The notes below the pieces were generated by a model. The model was not told the origin of the DNA and ran no database searches. It saw only the letters and a list, made by a program, of their open reading frames with translations. A stretch of 12,387 bases of DNA, taken from contig DKGG01000014.1 of NCBI GenBank assembly GCA_002453155.1, positions 11,279-23,665 on the forward strand, given 5' to 3'. Source of the DNA: Bdellovibrionaceae bacterium UBA6776. GTDB taxonomy: Bacteria > Bdellovibrionota > Bdellovibrionia > Bdellovibrionales > UBA1609. A program made the translations under genes and the position numbers. This document shows positions 7,396 to 12,387 of the stretch, piece by piece. The number at the start of each line of letters is the position of its first letter. Position 1 is the first letter of the stretch.

Positions 7396-8810
7396 GAGTC
7401 GCCCTTTGGTTTTTCAGGGTCTCCTGCAGGAGTCGGATGGGGCTTTGGTGAATAGCGCATGGCAAAGGTGTGATAAAGGGATTCTTTCGAGGTCAAACGA
7501 GCCGCACCGTAAGCCACCAACGAAGCCATGAGCAAGGGAAGCAAAAGCAAATGGTTGTGAGTCATTTCTGACACAATAATCACCGCGGTAATGGGTGATC
7601 GAATCACGCCCGCAAAAAAGGAAACCATTCCAAGAAGCACAAAAGCCTGACTGTGCGTCGTATGAAAAACATCCGTCAGCCAACTTCCAATCCCCGCTCC
7701 AATGGATAGCGTGGGAGCAAAAATCCCCCCAGGCACCCCACTCAAATAAGACAAAGCCGTCACCACAAATTTAAATGCAGAGTAATGTTGAACTTGGGAT
7801 GTTCCCTCTAAAAGCGCTTTGGCCTCTCCGTAACCAGTTCCGAATGTTGCGCCATTGGTGTAATAACCGATGGCCGCAATGATCAATCCAAAAACAAACG
7901 TGAGTGCATAGGCTTTTTTTGTGGATTGTTTCTGAACCCACAGAGAACCTTTGATCAGAGTCAGAGAGAAAAATCCTCCAGAAAGCCCGGTGAGAAACCC
8001 AATGGGAATGGCATACATCTGCTCCCAACCCATCAAGCCCACCTGGGTAGAACCAAAATAAAAGTAAGGTCCGCTCAATGACAGCGCACAAAGACCAGAA
8101 ACCACAATGGACATCAATAAAATTGATGTCTCACGTTCGTAAAAGGACTTTCCAAGCTCTTCAATGGCAAAAACAATTCCTGCAATGGGAGTGTTAAATG
8201 CCGCCGAAACTCCCGACGCTCCCCCTGCCAAGATCAAAGATCTTTCCGAATACATCACCGGCGCCCGAAGAATCTTGGAAAAAAAACGAGCGATGATGGC
8301 TCCGATCTGAACCGTAGGACCCTCACGGCCCACACTGGCCCCTGCGATGAGCGCGATGTTTGTCCCGATCACTTTTCCAATCCCTGCACGAAAGCTGAGG
8401 AGTTTTTCACTTTGACCAGGGGTCATTGCCGCAATCACCTGGGGAATCCCACTGCCCTCGGCCCCCTTAAAAACTCTTTCGGTAAGCCACTTCGCCAGCA
8501 GCAATCCCAGCGGCGTGATCACAAAGGGCAAACGAGGCTCAATGTCATAAAGAATTTCAAAAAGATGAATGGACGTGTCACTGAGAGAAGCGAATCCCAC
8601 CGCAACCAATCCAATGAGCGAGGCCGCGATAAAAATATAAATCCGATTTCTCCAATGGTGATAGGAAATGGCCTCTTCTGGAAAATCGTATTTAATATTT
8701 AAGGATTCTATGTGGATGTGCCCACGGCGAATTTCATTGAGTTGCCTGACCACCTCTTCGGTGTAGGCCTTGAGCTCGCGGTATCTTTTCTCGTCATCGG
8801 ATCGAGGCAT
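7392..8810 (-). CDS. CLC-family chloride/proton antiporter
   Basis: A 472-residue inner-membrane transporter, almost the same length as the E. coli CLC antiporter (473). All family signatures are present in order: GSGIP (119-123) for the anion-binding serine loop, GREGP (161-165) with gating Glu163, FNTPIAGIVFAIEE (205-218) with the internal proton glutamate pair E217/E218, GGIFAP (361-366), and SLYHTFA with Tyr446 for the central ion site. Many hydrophobic helices fill the span of about 55-440. Retention of both the gating and the internal Glu argues for 2 Cl-/1 H+ exchange rather than a channel. There is no C-terminal CBS domain: the tail after about 450 is short, polar and Pro-rich. A cytoplasmic helical region of about 50 residues precedes the first membrane helix. 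The start is ATG without a strong SD, 91 bases downstream of the lipoprotein gene on the same strand; co-transcription is possible but unproven. Acid or ion stress is the usual role. Confidence 0.93.
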   Translation of the reverse strand: MPRSDDEKRYRELKAYTEEVVRQLNEIRRGHIHIESLNIKYDFPEEAISYHHWRNRIYIFIAASLIGLVAVGFASLSDTSIHLFEILYDIEPRLPFVITPLGLLLAKWLTERVFKGAEGSGIPQVIAAMTPGQSEKLLSFRAGIGKVIGTNIALIAGASVGREGPTVQIGAIIARFFSKILRAPVMYSERSLILAGGASGVSAAFNTPIAGIVFAIEELGKSFYERETSILLMSIVVSGLCALSLSGPYFYFGSTQVGLMGWEQMYAIPIGFLTGLSGGFFSLTLIKGSLWVQKQSTKKAYALTFVFGLIIAAIGYYTNGATFGTGYGEAKALLEGTSQVQHYSAFKFVVTALSYLSGVPGGIFAPTLSIGAGIGSWLTDVFHTTHSQAFVLLGMVSFFAGVIRSPITAVIIVSEMTHNHLLLLPLLMASLVAYGAARLTSKESLYHTFAMRYSPKPHPTPAGDPEKPKGDS

Positions 8811-8901
8811 GTTTTAAACTTCAAATTCAGCTAAGATTGAGAAACTTCGACCACCATCTCACCTCTTCTCGGGGATGACAAGCCCTCTCCAGACAAAGAT
8901 T

Positions 8902-10653
8902 CTAGCGGACAAAAGGAGTTCGGGTCAGCTCCACCGAAGGTCGAGCGGAAAGCTCTGCTTTTTGGCGATTGTAATTGGGAACGTACACCCGCCACTCCTC
9001 AGGTCCAGGGTCAATTTTTTCGGGCAAGCTCCAAGAAAATCCGTGCAAGCCAGAGATTCCCTGGCTCGAGTTGACGTCTAACCGCAACTGGTTGGTTAAA
9101 ATGGACCTGAAGATTTTTCCATTTCGATAAATGTGAATATAAATGGACGTGCTCGATTCGTCCGGGTCATAGCCCCAACCACTTAAGGTGGCGTTGCCTT
9201 TGGAGTCGACGAAAAAATTCACCTCTCCTTTGGGAGCAGATTGATTTTGAAACATTCCGCTTGCAGATGGGCCCATCAACGCTTCTGAGATTTTAAGAAA
9301 ATCATAGCTTAAAGTTCCAAAGGTCTTTTCAGACAAAATGTTTCGAGGATGGAGCATCCAGCTGCCCACCACAATCCCCTGAGGAATTTCCTCGGTGGAC
9401 GCGGTCCAACTTGCCAGATAATCCAAAGCCGCCGAGAGCCAATTTTGCTCACGCAAATCGTCCGGTGGCCTCCAGTCTCTGAAGAAATAAACACACTCTT
9501 CACTGGGAATGGAAGTCGCACAGGGTTGTTGTGCCGGATCCGCCGGAGCCGAAATCGTGTCCGCCAAAGAATTGATGTGAGGAATCACTTTCAAATTTTC
9601 AGAATTTGCCTGTTGAAAGAGCAGCTTCTCCCTCTCTCCAGTGGACCGTCCCCCGTTGTCCACCAAAAGACTTTCGAAAGAAAGGCCCCTTGCCGCCACC
9701 TCTTTTTGGAGAGTTTCAAAAATCTCTTTGTAATCTCCCGAGGGAGAGTTGGTGGATGCGGCGTTGGTTCTTGGAAGGCTGTTGTAATCCCATTCTGAAA
9801 AGCTCACATTCAAATGAAAAATGGGATCCTTTTGACCTTCGGAGCGAAACCATCGAACCAATTCAATCATGTAGTTTACGGTTTCTTGGGCAGCTTCCTC
9901 AGGAGTGGCGTGAAATCTTTCGCGGCAAGGGCTCACATAAAGGATTCGCTTCATTGGACTTTTTAAAGTGATGGAGTGGATTTCACCACCGGCCAAGAAG
10001 ATTTTTTTAAGAATTCCGAAGTGATATCTTGCGGCGGCTTTTCCGAGATTTAGAAGATTGGTGCTGCGACAGATCTGTTCGTAAACACCTTGAGTGTTGA
10101 AATTTAAGCGGACCTGATTTTTTTGAAGAACCTCAGCCAACTCCTCCAACTGCTGAGATCGAGCGTTCAGAAGATAGGTGTAATCCAAACTTAAAATGTC
10201 CAATTTGTTTAAGGTTTGCGCCCAATCATGTTCGGACTGCAGATTTAAATTGTACGTGTCCACCGAATAAAGAGAAGGCTCCAACCAAAGTTCACGGGCA
10301 GGAAGTTTCGGCGACCCGGATGCTGGATTGTAATCTTCAAGATCTGTTTTTTGTTCGGCTTTGCATGTGGAATAGGGATAGCGTCCGGTAAGATTGCCCT
10401 CCTGACAAACACGTTTTTCAGATTCACAAATTTGGCCTGCAGAAACGGTTCGCGTTTTGAAAGCCCAGACGCTTTTGCCTTCGATGATTTCTTTGTTGTT
10501 GAATACGCAAAGGCTTTCGGCTTTTAGACTTTCAGAATCGTAAATCGCAACCGTTTTCGAGCGGTTGCAATTTTGAAAACTCAAAATCATTGAGACTAAA
10601 AAAATCCCAGCCAAGACTTTTTTGTTTCTTGAGGAAAACTTTGCTCGACCCAA
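8902..10653 (-). CDS. Large lipoprotein with a probable TIM-barrel-like core and a C-terminal beta domain
   Basis: A 583-residue lipoprotein of unknown enzymatic role. The signal peptide and non-canonical lipobox (LSFQNC, lipidated Cys29) match a style I associate with Bdellovibrio. Residues about 48-98 form a small module with C49, C76, C83 and C97 (GQICESEKRVC, GNLTGRYPYSTC) that recurs in Bdellovibrio lipoproteins. Residues about 110-430 alternate strands and helices like a TIM barrel (LDILSLDYTYLL, VRLNFNTQGVY, IFHLNVSFSEWD, LLVDNGGRSTG, LKVIPHINSLAD, IVVGSWMLHP), with several Asp/Glu/His at strand ends as in glycoside-hydrolase-like folds. No family can be named. Residues about 470-583 form a beta domain (NATLSGWGYDPDE, RLDVNSSQGISGLHGFSW) seen beside carbohydrate-active or surface modules. 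The start is TTG with no clear SD. An ATG 11 bases upstream is in another frame and stops after 22 codons. A surface or outer-membrane polysaccharide role is inferred. Confidence 0.8.
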   Translation of the reverse strand: MGRAKFSSRNKKVLAGIFLVSMILSFQNCNRSKTVAIYDSESLKAESLCVFNNKEIIEGKSVWAFKTRTVSAGQICESEKRVCQEGNLTGRYPYSTCKAEQKTDLEDYNPASGSPKLPARELWLEPSLYSVDTYNLNLQSEHDWAQTLNKLDILSLDYTYLLNARSQQLEELAEVLQKNQVRLNFNTQGVYEQICRSTNLLNLGKAAARYHFGILKKIFLAGGEIHSITLKSPMKRILYVSPCRERFHATPEEAAQETVNYMIELVRWFRSEGQKDPIFHLNVSFSEWDYNSLPRTNAASTNSPSGDYKEIFETLQKEVAARGLSFESLLVDNGGRSTGEREKLLFQQANSENLKVIPHINSLADTISAPADPAQQPCATSIPSEECVYFFRDWRPPDDLREQNWLSAALDYLASWTASTEEIPQGIVVGSWMLHPRNILSEKTFGTLSYDFLKISEALMGPSASGMFQNQSAPKGEVNFFVDSKGNATLSGWGYDPDESSTSIYIHIYRNGKIFRSILTNQLRLDVNSSQGISGLHGFSWSLPEKIDPGPEEWRVYVPNYNRQKAELSARPSVELTRTPFVR

Positions 10654-10818
10654 TGAGTTCCCATTCTTTTTTTGAGGTTTTAATTTAGATTGTGACCGCT
10701 CCGATTCTCTTCGATTTTAACGGAAGCTTTCTCAAAAGCCCACCACGGATCCCGCTTGTCTCACTTTGAGACAACATCCTTGGACTTTGATCGGGATGGA
10801 GATGTTTCCTTGGTGTTT
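10654..10818. other. Leader/intergenic region upstream of the lipoprotein gene
   Basis: These 165 bases separate the lipoprotein start from the tandem repeats. I see no good promoter with both -35 and -10 elements for the minus-strand gene and no coding region. The notable element is the perfect hairpin at 10756-10774, listed separately. Confidence 0.35.
10756..10774. other. Perfect 8-bp stem, 3-base loop hairpin
   Basis: TTGTCTCACTTTGAGACAA is TTGTCTCA, loop CTT, TGAGACAA with no mismatch. No T tract follows on either strand, so it is unlikely to be an intrinsic terminator. It lies about 100 bases upstream of the lipoprotein start and about 45 bases from the tandem repeats. A protein operator or an RNA structure at the edge of the repeat block are the likely alternatives. 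Confidence 0.5.
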
Positions 10819-11185
10819 CCTGCGATTTTCTTGAGGTTCTGTTTCCGGATACTCTTCTTCCAAAGTCTAAACTCCATAACTCCAGACCCGTCCATCCATG
10901 GAGTTTTCCAGGAAGCGTTACTCATTTCTCAACTTCAAAGACCTCCTCAAGCAAACGCGCCCATCCATGGGCTCACAAGAATTTTTCTTTCAAAAAAACA
11001 CATCCTGTTTTCTCGAGATTCTATTTCCGGGCACTCTTCTTTCAAGATCTAACATCCATAACTCCAGACCCGTCCATCTTTGGAGTTTTCTAGGAAGCGT
11101 TACCCATTTCTCAACTTCAAAGACCTCCTCAAGCAAACGCGCCCATCCATGGGCTCACAAGAATTTTTCTTTTAAAAAAACACAT
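10819..11185. repeat. Two tandem near-identical units with a 182-base period
   Basis: Unit 1 starts near 10819 and unit 2 near 11004. Exact landmarks recur 182 bases apart: CCATAACTCC at 10874 and 11056, and CAACTTCAAAG at 10930 and 11112. A third unit begins at 11186 and is lost after about 15 bases. By eye roughly a dozen mismatches separate about 165 aligned bases. Each unit holds two stem-loops preserved in both copies: AACTCCA/TGGAGTT around a 14-base loop (10878-10905, 11060-11087) and GCCCAT/ATGGGC (10959-10972, 11141-11154). The period is not a multiple of three, and the open frame crossing it reads the two copies in different frames, so it is not a protein repeat. Candidates are a tandem structured RNA or a non-autonomous mobile repeat; neither is established. 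Confidence 0.85.
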
Positions 11186-11232
11186 CCTGTTTTCTTGAGG
11201 TTTGCTCAATGAGGTCTTTGAGCTTGAGAAAC
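11106..11232. repeat. Long inverted repeat closing the tandem array
   Basis: The arm 11106-11138, inside tandem unit 2 and also present in unit 1 at 10924-10956, is matched in inverted orientation by 11200-11232. About 27 of 33 positions are complementary, around a 61-base spacer that itself contains the GCCCAT/ATGGGC hairpin. The array therefore ends in an inverted partial copy of its own unit. This allows one large stem-loop in RNA or single-stranded DNA. Confidence 0.65.
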
Positions 11233-11284
11233 CTGCAACACTTCAAATGCATCATTTTTTATAGGCGCCTATAATTTGAAGGAT
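11228..11284 (-). pseudogene. Probable decayed fragment of a second HNH-family gene
   Basis: These bases align with 11641-11697 inside the intact HNH gene, the segment coding around NPRQISRRLRNDVLKAANF. Shared blocks in order on the plus strand are TGCA, TTCAA, CATCATTT, TAGGCGCCTA, ATTTG and GGAT, with small indels between them. The indels destroy the reading frame. No further HNH sequence can be followed on either side, so only a remnant survives. An alternative is that both places share a functional site centred on the palindrome. Confidence 0.4.
11260..11273. other. 14-bp perfect palindrome TATAGGCGCCTATA
   Basis: The palindrome sits within an outer inverted pair CTTCAAAT (11241-11248) and ATTTGAAG (11274-11281). 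Its ten-base core TAGGCGCCTA recurs at 11672-11681 inside the HNH gene. It may be a protein-binding or recombination site, or simply retained coding sequence from a decayed HNH copy. Confidence 0.45.
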
Positions 11285-11295
11285 GTATCCATCGC

Positions 11296-11450
11296 GAATT
11301 CGCCAATCTTTTATTGTAAATTGTTTGCATTGAAACGGACACACCCTTCCTTGGGCTCTACCAGCATTTGCCCGATGGGCAAAACGCATCCCGCTTGCTG
11401 GAGGCCCTTTTCTATACAAACAATTTAGAACTAAAAGATTGGTGATTCTT
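11296..11450. repeat. About 155-base imperfect inverted repeat with a nested GC-rich hairpin
   Basis: The outer arms are 11296-11334 and about 11409-11450, with shared stretches CCAATCTTTTA and TAAATTGTTTG in one arm and their complements in the other. Nested inside are CCAGCA/TGCTGG (11361-11366, 11396-11401), GGGCT/AGGCCC (11353-11357, 11402-11407) and the perfect stem TTTGCCC/GGGCAAA with loop GAT (11367-11383). The whole region could fold into one long branched hairpin just downstream of the HNH gene. It may act as a terminator-like or REP/MITE-like element or as a structured RNA. The right arm overlaps the frameshifted tail of the HNH gene. Confidence 0.6.
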
Positions 11451-11510
11451 TGGCGAAACAAAGGCCAAATTCCTTAGCGCTTATAAAGGTTTCAGCGAGG
11501 TCCCGATCAA
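11431..11510 (-). other. Likely out-of-frame C-terminal extension of the HNH gene
   Basis: In the frame one base off the HNH gene, codons run without interruption from the AAAGG run to a TAG at 11433-11431. They encode KVDRDLAETFISAKEFG, then a short Cys/Phe-containing end. This is protein-like and would extend the domain by about 27 residues after the HN motif. A single-base insertion in the A run, or frameshifting during translation, would explain it. Confidence 0.45.
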
Positions 11511-12274
11511 CCTTTGCGTTGGTTGTGGCTGGCGCATAGGACTTGGAGGTTTCGCCTTTGCTGATCCCCGCCTCTTCTTACGGGAAAAATATGATCCACT
11601 TGTAAAAAGTGATCAGACCCGCATCCTGGATACTGGCACTTAAAGTTTGCAGCTTTCAATACATCATTTCGTAGGCGCCTAGAAATTTGCCTTGGATTCT
11701 GTGATTTTGTAGGTTTAAACTGCGTATCGTCGAATTTCTTCAACTCTTTTTCGATCAGGTCCACAAACAAACTTTCCAAAGTGTGATTGTGTGACTTCAG
11801 CGCTTTCAGTTTGTTTAGTTTTTCATTCTGCGCATGGGTCAGTTCTAGCCTCACATAAACCTTGTCTACATATTCGGTCTTTTTGATTTTGATCGGCGCA
11901 GATGGATCCAGAAACATCTTCTTCACTTCCCGAGAAGACTTATGTTCCATGGATTTCAAAACCTTTCGCTTTTCAGACACAGGTTTTCCCCGAAGATGTT
12001 TGAATGCCGCAGCTACCGCAGAAAGCGTTAAACTTCCCTGATCAATTTTTTGCTTGATTTCTGGAATTTCCCGAGAGAGTCGCACGCAGGCTTGTCGGTG
12101 GTATGCGGTCGCTTCCGAATACCCAAGACCTCGGACCAAATAGTCAAAAAGAGACGGATGACCCATTTTTAAATATCCCCGTCCATCTTCCATTTCTTGA
12201 AGCTTATTCAAGATTTCAGAGGTGATTCGTTTTTCTTTGTCGCGAAGTTCAAGCAGTTCTAGATGGATTTTCAT
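11507..12274 (-). CDS. HNH endonuclease family protein, 3' end probably frameshifted
   Basis: A 255-residue protein. The N-terminal helical domain (about 1-95, GYLKMGHPSLFDYLVRGLGYSE, LSREIPEIKQKIDQGSLTLS) is typical of a multi-copy Bdellovibrio HNH family. A basic linker and helical segment run to about 190. The HNH nuclease core is at about 197-255: C213 and C218 with C247 and H250 as likely zinc ligands, and catalytic-type H228 (QVDHIFP), N242 (RRNL) and H250 (SHN). The product would cut DNA; its target and biological role are unknown. The stop falls only five residues after the last His, shorter than expected. Reading shifted by one base, the strand continues as KVDRDLAETFISAKEFG and stops at 11431-11433, suggesting a one-base indel in the AAAGG run near 11510-11515. 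The start is ATG with only a weak GGGA upstream, seven bases from a heptanucleotide repeat. Confidence 0.8.
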   Translation of the reverse strand: MKIHLELLELRDKEKRITSEILNKLQEMEDGRGYLKMGHPSLFDYLVRGLGYSEATAYHRQACVRLSREIPEIKQKIDQGSLTLSAVAAAFKHLRGKPVSEKRKVLKSMEHKSSREVKKMFLDPSAPIKIKKTEYVDKVYVRLELTHAQNEKLNKLKALKSHNHTLESLFVDLIEKELKKFDDTQFKPTKSQNPRQISRRLRNDVLKAANFKCQYPGCGSDHFLQVDHIFPVRRGGDQQRRNLQVLCASHNQRKG

Positions 12275-12281
12275 ATGTCCC

Positions 12282-12387
12282 GTTGTTTGCTGTTTGTTGT
12301 TTGTTGTTTGTTGTTTGTTGTTTGTTGTTTGTTGTTTGTTGTTGTTTGTTTGTTGTTGTTGTTTGTCGTTTGTTGTTTGTTGTTTGT
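12282..12387. repeat. Heptanucleotide microsatellite (TTGTTTG)n, truncated by the window end
   Basis: Eight consecutive seven-base units run from 12283 to 12338, the second differing by one base (CTGTTTG). A less regular TTG/TTTG tract then continues to the end of the window. It starts seven bases upstream of the HNH ATG on the minus strand, where it reads as CAAACAA units. Those units contain no stop codon in any frame. Copy-number slippage would change the promoter/leader length, or the frame of any longer N terminus, by one base per unit. Confidence 0.85.

Noticed and set aside
10898..11212. Open frame of 104 codons across the tandem repeats on the plus strand
   Set aside because: The 182-base period shifts the frame, so the two near-identical DNA copies would encode unrelated peptides. 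There is no SD or domain, and the composition looks non-coding.
10819..11232. CRISPR array or retron
   Set aside because: Only two long adjacent units without spacers, and no Cas or reverse-transcriptase gene in the window.
11296..11450. Integron attC site
   Set aside because: Size and folding are suggestive, but I see no R'/R'' core (RYYYAAC ... GTTRRRY) at the ends and no integrase gene in the window.
11252..11461. Open frame of 69 codons on the minus strand through the large inverted repeat
   Set aside because: It is explained by the hairpin sequence, has no SD and no recognisable motif, and runs across the HNH tail in a different frame.

Overview
The window looks like chromosomal DNA of a Bdellovibrio-type predatory bacterium (Bdellovibrionota) of moderate GC content. 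This is judged from protein style only: an FQNC lipobox, a small four-cysteine module that I associate with Bdellovibrio lipoproteins, a Bdellovibrio-like HNH endonuclease architecture, and a high share of exported envelope proteins. No rRNA, tRNA, CRISPR array or transposase gene is visible.

Layout. (1) Positions 33-4482, minus strand: a periplasmic thioredoxin-like/TPR protein, followed 88 bases downstream by an 892-residue protein with an N-terminal membrane segment, a FecR domain, fibronectin-like modules and an outer-membrane-barrel-like C terminus. (2) Positions 4483-4705: a 223-base divergent intergenic region. (3) Positions 4706-7395, plus strand: a secreted lysozyme/lytic-transglycosylase-like enzyme with a Pro/Thr linker and three SH3-like wall-binding modules, translationally coupled through a GTGA overlap to a small exported helical protein of unknown function. 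(4) Positions 7392-10653, minus strand: a CLC-type chloride/proton antiporter gene whose stop overlaps the stop of the preceding plus-strand gene, and upstream of it a large lipoprotein with a probable TIM-barrel-like core. (5) Positions 10654-11506: about 850 bases with no convincing gene but rich in structure. It holds a perfect 8-bp hairpin, two near-identical 182-base tandem units with conserved stem-loops, an inverted closing copy, a 14-bp palindrome inside a probable decayed HNH gene fragment, and a roughly 155-base imperfect inverted repeat. (6) Positions 11507-12274, minus strand: an HNH endonuclease whose 3' end looks frameshifted. (7) Positions 12282-12387: a heptanucleotide (TTGTTTG)n microsatellite immediately upstream of the HNH start codon and running off the window end.

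The first 10.6 kb reads as ordinary cell-envelope gene content: secretion, wall cleavage, outer-membrane assembly or anchoring, and ion transport. The last 1.7 kb is different. It is a small accessory island built around an HNH gene family, with decay, duplication, inverted copies and a potentially hypermutable simple repeat. That block is where an undescribed element is most likely to be found. I do not see a complete recognisable defence or mobile system in it.
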